Of a stretch of 64,000 nt of DNA, positions 1 to 8,649 are shown piece by piece. The first letter of the stretch is position 1. Every line of letters starts with the position of its first letter. The notes under the pieces were generated by a model. It did not search any database, was not told the origin of the DNA, and was given only the letters and a program-made list of their open reading frames with translations. Source of the stretch: a virus; the IMG/VR virus record IMGVR_UViG_3300008114_000012, positions 124,001-188,000 of that record. One strand, 5' to 3'. Both the position numbers and the translations under genes were made by a program.

Positions 1-2
1 TC

Positions 3-68
3 AGAGAGTTTTACAATTTTATGTGGACTCAAAGAGGATATTGGGAACCAAGATTGAAAAATGCTTAA
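3..68 (+). CDS. 3' end of an unidentified protein (partial)
   Basis: An open frame runs in from the left edge and stops with TAA at 66-68. The visible 21 residues are aromatic and basic (…FMWTQRGYWEPRLKNA), which looks like real protein. It overlaps the next start codon (61) by eight bases, as other genes here do. The rest of the gene lies outside the window, so no function can be given. Confidence 0.55.
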   Translation, partial: REFYNFMWTQRGYWEPRLKNA

Positions 69-1029
69 AGAAGAAGAAAGTTTTACCAATAGGCTTAAAA
101 GTGAAATTAATACCCAAGCCGGTAGAAGTGGTGTCGTACATAAGTATGGTAGTGACGCGGTAATGTCAATTAATAAACTTACACAATCTTTAGGTGAGGA
201 TGAAATGGAAGAGGACTGGTCTGAAAAGTATAAAAAAAGTATTGACTGTAATAACCCAAAAGGATTTAGTCAAAGAGCTCATTGTCAAGGGAGGAAAAAG
301 AAAATGAAAGAAAATATAACCGAAGCCGAAAGAACATTAATGGCAAGATTGAAAGACTTGGCAAGAAAACACGTCAAGGGTGACTCAAAAGATGCTAACC
401 GAAAGGAAAAAATACAAAAAATGTTTGACATGTTAGTAAAACAACTTCACAAAGGTACAAAGGTGGAGATGGAACACGACATGGGTAAAGAGGAGGCTCA
501 AAAAATAGCTTTAGACCATTTGGAGGAATTTCCTGATTATTATACACGTTTAAAAAAGGCGGAGGCGGCTGAAGCCACAGGCTCGGGCTCGGCTGGTGGG
601 TTTGAGGTCCCCTTATTTTCTGAACCAAAAAAACTTGATAGTATGTTCAAATCAGAACAACCTAAAAAGAAAGTTAAAGGAGGTTTTGTTAATGACGAAA
701 CCCCCAAGAAGGTCGAGGCTACCGAAGCTACCAGCTCTTCTTCTGTTGGTGCCTATGACGCACCAGGTTTTGAAGATGTTAAAATGAAAGGTAATAATGA
801 ACGTGGTTCAGGTAGGTCATATAAGAATACACAAATACCTGGTGGAAAATTTGTTAAAGTTAAGGAAAAATGTAAAAAATTTCCTTATTGTAATCAGGGA
901 GATATTAAAGCTTTGAAAATTTGGGAGAATAAGACACTCCAAAAAGTCATAACAGACATAAGTAAAAAACAGAATATTAGTGAGAGTGTAATCAAAAATA
1001 TTATTGCTTACGAACTAGGATTAATTTAA
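61..1029 (+). CDS. Probable virion-associated protein with DUF5661-like region
   Basis: A 322-residue highly charged protein. Residues about 52-80 carry a Cys-containing segment (SIDCNNPKGFSQRAHC then GRKK) that I recall from other phage structural proteins. Residues about 85-170 are helical and contain EMEHDMGKEEAQKIALDHL followed by PDYYTRLKK, which resembles DUF5661. The middle has low-complexity Ala/Gly/Ser linkers (about 168-240), suggesting an extended multi-part protein. It is followed at 31 bp by another long charged gene with a phage-type promoter between. Family recall is moderate; a virion role is inference. Confidence 0.75.
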   Translation: MLKEEESFTNRLKSEINTQAGRSGVVHKYGSDAVMSINKLTQSLGEDEMEEDWSEKYKKSIDCNNPKGFSQRAHCQGRKKKMKENITEAERTLMARLKDLARKHVKGDSKDANRKEKIQKMFDMLVKQLHKGTKVEMEHDMGKEEAQKIALDHLEEFPDYYTRLKKAEAAEATGSGSAGGFEVPLFSEPKKLDSMFKSEQPKKKVKGGFVNDETPKKVEATEATSSSSVGAYDAPGFEDVKMKGNNERGSGRSYKNTQIPGGKFVKVKEKCKKFPYCNQGDIKALKIWENKTLQKVITDISKKQNISESVIKNIIAYELGLI

Positions 1030-1036
1030 TTAAATT

Positions 1037-1052
1037 GATATTTATATAAAAA
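1037..1052 (+). promoter_or_regulatory. Phage-type promoter (GATATTTATATAAAAA)
   Basis: The motif sits 15 nt before the ATG at 1061 and matches the window-wide consensus TATATTTATAATAAAA found before many genes, including 6858, 20257, 24769, 56600 and 61550. No TAnnTTTG host-type box is present here. Confidence 0.55.
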
Positions 1053-1060
1053 AATTAAAG

Positions 1061-2473
1061 ATGAGACAAAAACTTAACGAAACCTATATTAATAGTTTGG
1101 TTGAAAAAATTATCAACGAAACTATCCATGAAAAGGCTGAACAAATCGAAAATATGTTGATGGGTAAGGAGACTGAAGAAGGTAATGCCTTTACAGCAGC
1201 TCTCGCTAAAACTAAAAAAGGAGAAAAATTTAAGGTAGGTGATAATACATTTACCGATACTTCGGATTATAATGAAGGTGAATTGGGTGAGGGTGAAAGT
1301 GTTTGTGAACAATGTGGTGCTAAAGGTCCTATCATGGAAGGAAACATGTGTGAACAGTGTTCAATGAAAGAAGGTGTTTACGAGGAAGAAGATATGGATG
1401 TAATGGATATGGAAGATGATGAGGATGAACAAAACAAAGAGTTTTGTCAATATCAAAAAAGTAAAATCGATAGTGAAGACGATGAAGATGTTAGAAATGA
1501 TATGGTTCAGAGATATGAAGAAAAATGCTCTAGCATGGAAAAGAGCATGAAAGACTTAGCTCGCAGACCAATTAACATGAATGAAAAATTAGTAGGAGGA
1601 CAAAAAAGGTTAGATAAAAACAATAATGGAAGACTTGACTCTGAAGATTTTAAAATGTTGAGAAAAAGTAAAAAAAGTGGTGGCGAAACTAAGGAAATTT
1701 GGGGAGCTTTGGCAGGTGCTGCTGAAGCGGCTTTACCTTATGTGGCTCCGGCGGCAACTGATTGGGCTTTAGACAAAATGTTTGGTGAAAATGTCGAGAA
1801 AAAAAATACAATAACAATGACCGAAGGAGAACTAATTAACTTCATTGAAAAAATTATCAAAGAAGAAAAATTGAAAGCAACTACTAAACATAAAGGATTA
1901 GCGACTTATGAAAAAGCTCACAAAGGTTCAGGTAAAGAGAACGAAGATTATCTAAAGAGTGTCACTAAAAAAATGAAAGACTATTTAAAAGATGGTTCTA
2001 AAGGGGATTATGAAACTGAACCTGACTTTTTCCCAAAAGGAAATGGTGAATTGGGTGATATGAAAAAGAAGGCTTATATACCTTCAGACGCGGTTCAAGA
2101 CTATGTAGATAATCTTACTGCCGCTGGTCAAGAAAACCTTGATTATGATGAAATACATCCTAATGAAGATTGGGTAAGTGATAACATTGAGGGGTCATCA
2201 AGAACAGGTAATAATCCTGAATGGGCAAATACTGGTAAATCTGATGTTAATAAAAAGAGAAACGAGATACGTGAGAAGAATATGTTGGCAAAGATTAAGA
2301 GAAAGGCTTACAATAAAGCACCACAACCTGTTGTTACCGATGAGACTGGCGATACAGGTACTGGTAAGTTAATGATGAAGCTAGAATCTGAAAACGAGAA
2401 GACAACTCAAAAATTGAATGAAGAATTTGATAGAATGAAACAACTTCTCGGTTACAGTCAAAAAACACAATAA
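1061..2473 (+). CDS. Large acidic protein with zinc-ribbon-like motif and two copies of the LTE-type leader
   Basis: 470 residues. The N-terminus (MRQKLNETYINSLVEKIINE) is a variant of the leader shared across the window, and a second copy appears internally near residue 250 (MTEGELINFIEKIIKEE). Residues about 85-110 hold two CxxC pairs (CEQCGAKGP … CEQCSMKEG), a likely zinc ribbon, followed by a very acidic stretch. Residues about 185-200 (LDKNNNGRLDSEDF) look like an EF-hand calcium loop. Near 215-240 is an Ala-rich hydrophobic patch. The second leader could mark an internal processing point. The function is unknown; a head-internal or scaffold role is inference. Confidence 0.8.
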   Translation: MRQKLNETYINSLVEKIINETIHEKAEQIENMLMGKETEEGNAFTAALAKTKKGEKFKVGDNTFTDTSDYNEGELGEGESVCEQCGAKGPIMEGNMCEQCSMKEGVYEEEDMDVMDMEDDEDEQNKEFCQYQKSKIDSEDDEDVRNDMVQRYEEKCSSMEKSMKDLARRPINMNEKLVGGQKRLDKNNNGRLDSEDFKMLRKSKKSGGETKEIWGALAGAAEAALPYVAPAATDWALDKMFGENVEKKNTITMTEGELINFIEKIIKEEKLKATTKHKGLATYEKAHKGSGKENEDYLKSVTKKMKDYLKDGSKGDYETEPDFFPKGNGELGDMKKKAYIPSDAVQDYVDNLTAAGQENLDYDEIHPNEDWVSDNIEGSSRTGNNPEWANTGKSDVNKKRNEIREKNMLAKIKRKAYNKAPQPVVTDETGDTGTGKLMMKLESENEKTTQKLNEEFDRMKQLLGYSQKTQ

Positions 2474-2519
2474 TATACAATTAAATATTATTTCTTATTA
2501 TTTCTCCATAAGGTTTCTT

Positions 2520-2987
2520 ATGGAGAATTTTTTTAATTATGTGACCAAACCGATAAGTCCTGAGGATGTTGATGTATGGTTCAGAAGTAATAATATGATT
2601 GTAGAAAAAATTGAATTGTATCACGATTTTACTCGTTCTTTATATGATTTGATGATGGACACCTATTTTGGTCATGACAGTAAAAGTAATGAAACCAAAA
2701 TAACCATGTCAGATGAGGACAATGAGAAACATTTTAACTGGTGTTGGAGTAAAGTGATTAATAACTTCGAAAAAGAGAGTATTGTATTTGAAGAAACTGG
2801 AGAACACTATGACTACTTCAAGTCATTTTTCGATGAGATATTTTATGAACAAAAAGAAAGTATAATTAGAGAGTCTGTTGGGGATTTTTTCACAGAATTA
2901 TTTGACATCAACAAAGGGTTTACAAAGTCAGATTTAGACATGGTTACATCAATATATAGGGCGTTAGAAAAAAATATTAAAATATAA
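2520..2987 (+). CDS. Hypothetical protein, 155 aa
   Basis: An acidic, aromatic-rich soluble protein with no motif I recognise. It begins at the first ATG after a short AT-rich gap and is followed by a T-rich stretch. Composition and codon use match its neighbours, so it is very likely real. No function is proposed. Confidence 0.75.
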   Translation: MENFFNYVTKPISPEDVDVWFRSNNMIVEKIELYHDFTRSLYDLMMDTYFGHDSKSNETKITMSDEDNEKHFNWCWSKVINNFEKESIVFEETGEHYDYFKSFFDEIFYEQKESIIRESVGDFFTELFDINKGFTKSDLDMVTSIYRALEKNIKI

Positions 2988-3062
2988 AAAATCCTTTTTT
3001 TATTTACATCTAGCACAAAAAAATTAATTTTACTCTATAATAAATCATTAAAAATTGTAACG

Positions 3063-3245
3063 ATGGATACACTAGAACAAATCAAGTCCCTCACAGAAGA
3101 ATTGTCTGTTGATGCGACTAAATTTTTCAAGGGTAATAAGAGTGCCGGTACTAGAGCTAGAAAGTCAGCTCAAGAATTGAAAGCTCTTTTACAAACTTTG
3201 AGAAACGAAATTTTGGACGAAAGAAAAAAAACTGAGGATGCTTAA
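3063..3245 (+). CDS. Histone H1-like (Hc1-family) DNA-binding protein
   Basis: 60 residues with the segment FKGNKSAGTRARKSAQELK, the hallmark of the histone H1-like Hc1 family common in Bacteroidota, where it binds and compacts DNA. It is full length for the short Bacteroidota form. The protein probably binds phage or host DNA in the cytoplasm or within the virion. Its last codons overlap the start of the next gene, suggesting one transcript with 3238-3426. Family assignment rests on motif recall. Confidence 0.85.
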   Translation: MDTLEQIKSLTEELSVDATKFFKGNKSAGTRARKSAQELKALLQTLRNEILDERKKTEDA

Positions 3246-3426
3246 TTTTGAATCTTTATTTTTATTTTGTTTTATATTTTCAGTTTTAAATGTTCTACGA
3301 ACATGTTTTAGGTTAATAAGTGCCCTGCTACAGGCAAACCCACAACAGTTTGTTCTCGGTAGTAGGGAGCTTATTATCCTCGGTATCAGTATTTCATATG
3401 CCTTAACATACATAATAAAGGGTTAA
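3238..3426 (+). CDS. Small membrane protein
   Basis: 62 residues that are mostly hydrophobic. A likely transmembrane helix covers residues about 6-30 and a second about 42-60. The ATG lies inside the end of the H1-like gene (8 bp overlap). A holin-like or membrane-anchor role is possible, but nothing in the sequence decides it. Confidence 0.65.
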   Translation: MLNFESLFLFCFIFSVLNVLRTCFRLISALLQANPQQFVLGSRELIILGISISYALTYIIKG

Positions 3427-3428
3427 TC

Positions 3429-3860
3429 ATGAGTTTATATAAAGAATTTTCAACATTATTTCCATATCTTCAGTCAGTTAGAAAACTACAAAACTTTTTA
3501 AGTTTTGATGTGATGTTTTCTACAACATGGAAATTACCAAAAAAATATGTGGACGAAGAAAAAGTCATGGAACAAGAGTCCAAGACTGCTAATATGAGAT
3601 TGTTTTCTTTTGTTTCAGAAATTGACGAACAATCAATTGAAAAAGTATCAACAAACATTCAGAGTATAATAAATTATAATTTAGAGAGAGAAGAGAAAGA
3701 CCAACTTTTTCAAGAAAAAGTAAATGAGCTTAAAACATTATTTGAAAAACAATCTCTAAAGAATTTAAAGCAACTCAAATTTGAGTTCAAACAAACTAAA
3801 ATAGAATTGGAGGATAATGTAGATGAAATCCGAGAAAGCGCTAAATTGGTTTCAGAGTGA
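3429..3860 (+). CDS. Hypothetical coiled-coil protein, 143 aa
   Basis: The C-terminal half (from about residue 70) is rich in Lys/Glu/Leu with heptad-like spacing and probably forms a coiled coil. It starts two bases after the previous stop and overlaps the next gene by 38 bp in another frame. The close packing suggests co-expression of 3429, 3823 and 3972. No family was recognised. Confidence 0.75.
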   Translation: MSLYKEFSTLFPYLQSVRKLQNFLSFDVMFSTTWKLPKKYVDEEKVMEQESKTANMRLFSFVSEIDEQSIEKVSTNIQSIINYNLEREEKDQLFQEKVNELKTLFEKQSLKNLKQLKFEFKQTKIELEDNVDEIRESAKLVSE

Positions 3861-4005
3861 AGTTGAAAAAGATAAAGTTGATTTAGAAAGAGAAAAATTA
3901 AACTTTATCAATTCAATTAAAACAAAAAATAAAGAAGAAATTATACCACAACCACCCAAAAAACTTAATCTATGGCAGAGAATAATGAAGGTGTTAATAG
4001 GATGA
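3823..4005 (+). CDS. Hypothetical small protein, 60 aa
   Basis: It starts within the previous gene and ends within the next. The protein is helical and charged, with a proline-rich hinge (QPPKKLNLWQ) before a short amphipathic C-terminus. Nested overlaps on both sides are consistent with translational coupling. Function unknown. Confidence 0.6.
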   Translation: MKSEKALNWFQSEVEKDKVDLEREKLNFINSIKTKNKEEIIPQPPKKLNLWQRIMKVLIG

Positions 4006-4223
4006 TGGAGAAGTTCGCTTTACTTGCGGACGCCATGGAAAATATATATCCCCAAGGTAGAGGAGTTGTGGTGTTTGAGTTGAATGAAGATGATTTCAAT
4101 CTAACTCAAAAAGAAATGCTAATACCTACGAATGTAAGTTCCCAATTCAAAGTTGATATTTCAGGGACTGAATTCATTTTTTTGAAACGTGAGTTGTTGA
4201 ATGACGAAACAGATACGATTTAG
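3972..4223 (+). CDS. Hypothetical protein, 83 aa
   Basis: It overlaps the previous gene by 34 bp and converges on the minus-strand gene 4174-4830 with a 50 bp tail-to-tail overlap. The product is small, mixed alpha/beta and acidic. No motif was recognised. Confidence 0.65.
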   Translation: MAENNEGVNRMMEKFALLADAMENIYPQGRGVVVFELNEDDFNLTQKEMLIPTNVSSQFKVDISGTEFIFLKRELLNDETDTI

Positions 4224-4830
4224 GGAAACCTTTTTCTTCTAATATCTTATATAGATATTTTCTTTGTATAGTTGAATGGTCTTTGACAAAAATAGTATCG
4301 TTTCTTTTTTCTAATAGAAAGTGATTGTAAAGAGAGTCTATAAACCTAGATGAATCTTCAATAGTCTTTAGAGTAAATAACTTATAATCGTCATCATTTT
4401 GTATCACAATTTTATTATTTATTGATGACACCATAGACATACGGTTCTTTGGTAAATAAGTTGAGATAAGTTGTTCTAACGATATCTTCTCACCTGTGGA
4501 GTAATCTAAAACTTTATCAGGTATTTTGTAGTTATCTATTTTGATAATCTCGTATTTGTCATCTTCAAGAGTGACTTTACTCTGTCTCCCAAATTCGTCT
4601 TTTGTGTATAATGGAATTTGTTTATTATCATTTAGTTTTATTATTGCCAGTTCGTAATTACATGGCGACCCATTCTCAAAAGATTTCTCAAAAATAACCT
4701 TATTACTTTCTTTAATCATAGTTTCAAACACAGAAACAGTTTTTTTGTGGGTCTGAAACTTGTTGATTATTTTCTTTTTTACTTTATTTTTGAAAAGAAC
4801 AATCTGATAATTAAAATTGGTTTTTTCCAT
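4174..4830 (-). CDS. Hypothetical protein, 218 aa
   Basis: A Lys-rich soluble protein with alternating beta and helical segments and no recognised motif. It is divergent from dnaJ with only 25 bp between start codons, an A/T stretch that must hold both promoters. The long open frame opposite to the neighbours and good codon use support a real gene. Confidence 0.75.
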   Translation of the reverse strand: MEKTNFNYQIVLFKNKVKKKIINKFQTHKKTVSVFETMIKESNKVIFEKSFENGSPCNYELAIIKLNDNKQIPLYTKDEFGRQSKVTLEDDKYEIIKIDNYKIPDKVLDYSTGEKISLEQLISTYLPKNRMSMVSSINNKIVIQNDDDYKLFTLKTIEDSSRFIDSLYNHFLLEKRNDTIFVKDHSTIQRKYLYKILEEKGFPKSYLFRHSTTHVSKK

Positions 4831-4855
4831 AACAAAAATATAATAGAATAAAAAA

Positions 4856-5779
4856 ATGAGTGTAGAAAGTTTTTACGATATTTTGGGTGTAACTGAAACC
4901 GCAACACAAGATGAGATTAAAAAGGCTTATAAGAAGAAAGCAGTTGAGCATCATCCTGATAAAGGTGGGAATGAAGACGTGTTCAAAAAAGTTTCCGAGG
5001 CGTATGATACATTAGGAGATGAAGGGAAACGTAGAAACTACGATAGTCAAAAGAATAATCCATTTGGTCAAACAGGATTTAATCCGTTTGATGACTTCTT
5101 TAATGGCGCTTTTGGACAACAGTTTAATCAAAGACGAGCTGTCCCCGATAAGATTATAGACGTTACAATCGGGGCAATAGAATCTTTTCTTTCAAGGGAT
5201 AAGTCAATTACATATTCTAGACGTACAGAATGTCCTACTTGTCATGGACAAGGTGGTGATAGAATTAACTGTAATCAATGTGCTGGACAAGGATTTACAA
5301 CCACAAGGGTTGGTAATGGAATGTTTATTCAAATGGTTAGACAAACTTGTGGTAGTTGCCAAGGACAAGGATTCACATATAGGACCAGATGTGGAGGATG
5401 TAATGGTGAATGTACAATAGCTTCATTAGAAACAATCAATGTAAAACTACCTCACGGGGTCGATGACGGACAGTTCTTCAAATTACAAGGAAGTGGTGAT
5501 TATATCAATGGTATGTATGGAAATCTTGTAATGAGAGTTAGAATTGTTGCTGAAAATAACTTTGAAAAGGCTGGTAATGATTTGGTGTATAATGCGTTTT
5601 TTAATTTAGAAGAATTACAAAAAGATTCATTCAACATACCTCACCCTGATGGTAATATAGAAATAAAGGTTCCTACAGAATTTGATACGTCAAAACCCCT
5701 TCGAGTTAAATCGAAAGGGTTTAATACTAACGGAGTTGGGGATTTGTTTATTAAACTTTTTGTTAAGTTTAAAAAATAG
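4856..5779 (+). CDS. dnaJ: DnaJ-type co-chaperone
   Basis: 307 residues. The J domain occupies residues about 3-65 with the HPD motif at 33-35, followed by a Gly/Phe-rich stretch (about 68-92). The zinc-binding domain has CPTCHGQG, CNQCAGQG and CGSCQGQG plus a degenerate fourth repeat (CGGCNGE), and is followed by a C-terminal peptide-binding region. Cellular DnaJ is about 370 residues, so this is a compact form. It should stimulate host DnaK ATPase, for phage protein folding or replication-complex remodelling. No dnaK or grpE is visible here, so it must rely on the host partner. Confidence 0.95.
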   Translation: MSVESFYDILGVTETATQDEIKKAYKKKAVEHHPDKGGNEDVFKKVSEAYDTLGDEGKRRNYDSQKNNPFGQTGFNPFDDFFNGAFGQQFNQRRAVPDKIIDVTIGAIESFLSRDKSITYSRRTECPTCHGQGGDRINCNQCAGQGFTTTRVGNGMFIQMVRQTCGSCQGQGFTYRTRCGGCNGECTIASLETINVKLPHGVDDGQFFKLQGSGDYINGMYGNLVMRVRIVAENNFEKAGNDLVYNAFFNLEELQKDSFNIPHPDGNIEIKVPTEFDTSKPLRVKSKGFNTNGVGDLFIKLFVKFKK

Positions 5780-5933
5780 AGATAATGTCCTTCACTAATG
5801 ATACCATTCCGTAGAATGCGAAGAATATTATTGACACGGCAATAATTGCCCCAACTTTTTCCTTTTTTGAAAACTCAAATTCTGGAAATTTTTTCTTACC
5901 ACAACTTGAACAACCTTTTTTCTTTTCTTCCAT
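5769..5933 (-). CDS. Small Cys-rich membrane protein, 54 aa
   Basis: The frame gives MEEKKKGCSSCGKKKFPE, with a CxxC pair (Cys8 and Cys11) in a basic N-terminus. A transmembrane helix follows at about residues 27-47 (VGAIIAVSIIFFAFYGMVSL). It overlaps the 3' end of dnaJ by 11 bp tail to tail. It is too short for most gene finders, but the clean topology supports it. It is probably a single-pass inner-membrane protein of unknown role. Confidence 0.7.
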   Translation of the reverse strand: MEEKKKGCSSCGKKKFPEFEFSKKEKVGAIIAVSIIFFAFYGMVSLVKDIISIF

Positions 5934-6002
5934 ATTATTTTTTTAGTAATAATAAATAAAGGAATAAATTTTTCAATTCAAAATTTGCTTTTTTAAGGTT
6001 TA

Positions 6003-6013
6003 TTGATTATGTT
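6003..6013 (+). promoter_or_regulatory. Host-type promoter -7 box (TATGTTTG)
   Basis: TATGTTTG lies four bases before the ATG at 6020, with TTG-like sequence upstream, matching the Bacteroidota TAnnTTTG element. The spacing implies a leaderless or nearly leaderless transcript. Confidence 0.5.
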
Positions 6014-6019
6014 TGTACC

Positions 6020-6859
6020 ATGTTAAGCTATATAGGAGGTAAATCAAAGATAGGTAAATGGATAGTTCCATATTACCCAAAGGACATGGAAACATATGTT
6101 GAAACATTCGGAGGAATGTTTTGGTGTTTCTTTAATATGGATTTGAAACAATACCCAAATCTCAAACGGGTTGTTTACAATGACTTCAATCCACTAAATT
6201 ACAATTTGTTCATGTGTCTTCAACAACCTGAATTATTATTGTCTGCGGTAAATTCAATACCGTGCCAGCAACAAGGAGTTGAAGTTACACCGGCAATATA
6301 TAAAGAACAGTTTAACGAGTTTCAACAAGAAATATTTGGGGATGGTTTTACAATCAACTATCCTGACTATGATGTCGCGGCAAAATACTCATACGTTCTT
6401 ACACAAGTGTTCAGTGGTTCTAAACCTGAAACAAGTTCGTTTATTGATTTAAAGGGTAAGTACAAATCAAAGTATCTTACGTTCAGAGACAAGTTATCTA
6501 AACCTGATTGGGTAGAACATTTTAACAGGATAAGTCATTTTAGATTGGGTGACTTTGAGAATGTTATTAAGGAGTTTGATAGCTCTACAACTTATTTTTA
6601 TCTTGACCCACCGTATTGGAAAACCGAAAATTACTACTCAAACCATGACTTTGACCGTGATGACCATGAGAGACTGGCAAATGTGTTGAAAACTATTGAA
6701 GGAAAGTTTTCGTTATCTTACTATGATTTCGTACTTTTGTCGGAGTGGTTTCCCCAAGACCAATATAGATGGGAAAAGAAGGAATTTGCTAAGGCCGCCG
6801 CAGCAAAGAAAGGACAATCCCAAAATATGGGTGAGGAGTTGCTAATTATGAATTATTGA
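6020..6859 (+). CDS. Dam-like D12-class adenine-N6 DNA methyltransferase
   Basis: 279 residues. It shows the D12-class layout: an N-terminal YIGGKSKIGKWI segment, the SAM-binding motif ETFGGMFW near residue 33, and the catalytic motif IV DPPYW near residue 196. It should methylate adenine in a short DNA target using S-adenosylmethionine, probably to protect phage DNA from host restriction or to regulate packaging. It is preceded by a host-type promoter, suggesting early expression. The target sequence cannot be told from the protein. Confidence 0.9.
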   Translation: MLSYIGGKSKIGKWIVPYYPKDMETYVETFGGMFWCFFNMDLKQYPNLKRVVYNDFNPLNYNLFMCLQQPELLLSAVNSIPCQQQGVEVTPAIYKEQFNEFQQEIFGDGFTINYPDYDVAAKYSYVLTQVFSGSKPETSSFIDLKGKYKSKYLTFRDKLSKPDWVEHFNRISHFRLGDFENVIKEFDSSTTYFYLDPPYWKTENYYSNHDFDRDDHERLANVLKTIEGKFSLSYYDFVLLSEWFPQDQYRWEKKEFAKAAAAKKGQSQNMGEELLIMNY

Positions 6860-6875
6860 TATATTTATAATAAAA
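6858..6875 (+). promoter_or_regulatory. Phage-type promoter (GATATATTTATAATAAAA)
   Basis: A full match to the window-wide consensus, placed directly after the methylase stop codon and before the ATG at 6884. Together with the host-type box before 6020 it suggests a switch in expression class between these two genes. Confidence 0.6.
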
Positions 6876-6883
6876 AAATAGAC

Positions 6884-8248
6884 ATGAAGTTTACATCACT
6901 TTTAACAAATTTGATTTTGGAAAATTCAAGATTCCAAGTTCTTTACGACAAGATGGTTAAACCTGCTAAGGGTCAAGAAGGAGACGCCAGAAAACCTAAA
7001 GGTTTGATGGACTTTGAAACTTTGAAGCAAATAATTTTTGCTGACCCAACAACCAAAGCACCACAAGGTATGACACCTGAAACTGCAAGTGTTGAGGACA
7101 TGGAAAAAGTTAAAGTTGGTAAGTATAGTCAATGGCTGTTGAAGAATTTTGTAATGCCAACTTTTAATGATGAAAGGACAAATATCGAAAAGGGTACTGC
7201 TGAATACAAAAGAGCGATGGATGAGTATCAAAGATTGTTTATTGAGGACTTGTTTAAAGTTACGGAGGACCTTAAAAAATATGAAAGGTTTAAAAACCAA
7301 TTCCCTCAAGACAAGAGAGATATCAACAAATTAACAGTTGATGATGTTTTTGAATTGACTAAAGATTTGAGTCTTGAGAAGACTAAAGCTACAAAATCTG
7401 AAAAAGAAAAGGCAAAAACAACCTATGAACACCCTGGCGCAGAAATCATGTTTAGAGGCCCAAATTGGACTTTAGTTAAAATTGAAGACCAAGGTACTCT
7501 CGGTTCAGACGCCGCTTCATTCTATGGTGGTTATTATCTTTATAATGAAGGAGAGTCAAGATGGTGTACGTCTCCACATAATTCAAATTATTTCAGAACA
7601 TATATTAAGGATGGTCCTTTGTATGTTGTATTACCTAATGATGATGGAGGTAGTGTTGGGCAAAAGACAGGTCTTCCACAAGAAAGATATCAGTTCCACT
7701 TCCCTTCAGGACAGTTTATGGATAGAGAAGACCGCCAGATTAATTTGGTTGAATATCTCAACGGTAAAATGTCTGAACTCAAAGAATACTTCAAACCTGA
7801 ATTTGCTAAAGGATTGGTAAGTAAAGGTGGTGATAAGGTTGAAATTAACTATCCTGATAGCTCTGCCGGTAAATTCATTGCGTTATATGGTTTTGAAGAT
7901 TTGTTTGAGACATTACCTGAAACAATTGAGAAACTTCTTATTACTAATAAATCTAAAGAACAAATTGCTTTGGATGTACCGGAATCATTGGGTAGATTCA
8001 CTAATCTTGATGGTTTGTTACTTAACAATATTATTAGGTCTTTACCGGAATCGATAAGTAATCTTCAAAAACTTAAATTCTTGTCTTTGAATAATAACAA
8101 AAATCTTGAGTCATTACCGGAAGGTATGGCGGATTTACCAAAATTGGCATTTGTTAATTTGGTTGGTTCTAATCCTAATGTTCAGATACCTGATAGATTG
8201 AAAGAAAAGATGAGTGAAGAAATGCCAGGTTTTTGGCATGTTGATTAA
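6884..8248 (+). CDS. Leucine-rich-repeat protein, probable phage structural or accessory protein
   Basis: 454 residues. The N-terminus (MKFTSLLTNLILENSRF) is a leader-like amphipathic helix. A middle domain (about 175-300) is aromatic-rich (GGYYLYNEGESRWCTS). The C-terminus has leucine-rich repeats from about residue 345 (LPESLGRF, LPESISNL, LPEGMADL spaced about 22-24 residues apart). I recall similar phage proteins with this order of parts, but no activity is established. LRRs suggest protein binding. A phage-type promoter precedes it. Confidence 0.8.
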   Translation: MKFTSLLTNLILENSRFQVLYDKMVKPAKGQEGDARKPKGLMDFETLKQIIFADPTTKAPQGMTPETASVEDMEKVKVGKYSQWLLKNFVMPTFNDERTNIEKGTAEYKRAMDEYQRLFIEDLFKVTEDLKKYERFKNQFPQDKRDINKLTVDDVFELTKDLSLEKTKATKSEKEKAKTTYEHPGAEIMFRGPNWTLVKIEDQGTLGSDAASFYGGYYLYNEGESRWCTSPHNSNYFRTYIKDGPLYVVLPNDDGGSVGQKTGLPQERYQFHFPSGQFMDREDRQINLVEYLNGKMSELKEYFKPEFAKGLVSKGGDKVEINYPDSSAGKFIALYGFEDLFETLPETIEKLLITNKSKEQIALDVPESLGRFTNLDGLLLNNIIRSLPESISNLQKLKFLSLNNNKNLESLPEGMADLPKLAFVNLVGSNPNVQIPDRLKEKMSEEMPGFWHVD

Positions 8249-8297
8249 AAATTTTTTGGCGGTTTGATTTGTTTTTCTATATTTGTAAAAAAAAATT

Positions 8298-8591
8298 ATG
8301 ATGAAAAACGTCGATGTGGAAATTTATGTTAATCAGATGATTTCTTTTTTTGAAAAGAATCCGAATGACCTATCTAATTTGATTGGAGAATCGTTGAAAG
8401 ATAGGTTTTTTGACAAAATCCGAATCAAGTGCTATGAAAACTTGGAAACAGGCGATGAAATTTCTTTAACACAAAAACAACTTATTGACATTGTTGTCGA
8501 ACTTAAAACGGAAGAAATCTCTTCGGGGTCTTCCGTGGTTATTCACGATGTCTTCGAACAAAACAAAGTTGGTATCTTTTGTTTAAATTAA
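8298..8591 (+). CDS. Conserved hypothetical protein, 97 aa
   Basis: A small acidic protein. It has a strong Bacteroidota promoter upstream (TTG at about 8248-8252, TATATTTG at about 8278-8285, 19 bp apart). The start is an ATGATG pair, and either could be used. I recall similar small proteins in Bacteroidota phages and plasmids but no function. Confidence 0.75.
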   Translation: MMKNVDVEIYVNQMISFFEKNPNDLSNLIGESLKDRFFDKIRIKCYENLETGDEISLTQKQLIDIVVELKTEEISSGSSVVIHDVFEQNKVGIFCLN

Positions 8592-8612
8592 TTTGGCAGG
8601 ACAGGATTTCCG

Positions 8613-8620
8613 ATGTATAT
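8613..8620 (+). promoter_or_regulatory. Host-type promoter -7 box (TATATTTG)
   Basis: This TAnnTTTG element lies about 30 bp before the ATG at 8650. It sits inside the longer open frame that begins at 8593, which argues against the upstream TTG start. Confidence 0.55.
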
Positions 8621-8649
8621 TTGTACCACAATTAAAAACAATAAACCCC

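Noticed and set aside
395-628. Minus-strand open frame opposite the first long gene
   Set aside because: Pro/Leu/Phe-rich shadow of the Lys/Glu-rich plus-strand gene; no promoter.
1055-1312. Minus-strand Phe/Ser-rich frame
   Set aside because: Shadow of the plus-strand gene at 1061-2473; no start context.
8593-8649. Upstream TTG start for the DUF932 gene
   Set aside because: A TATATTTG promoter lies within this stretch (8613-8620), so the ATG at 8650 is the likely start.
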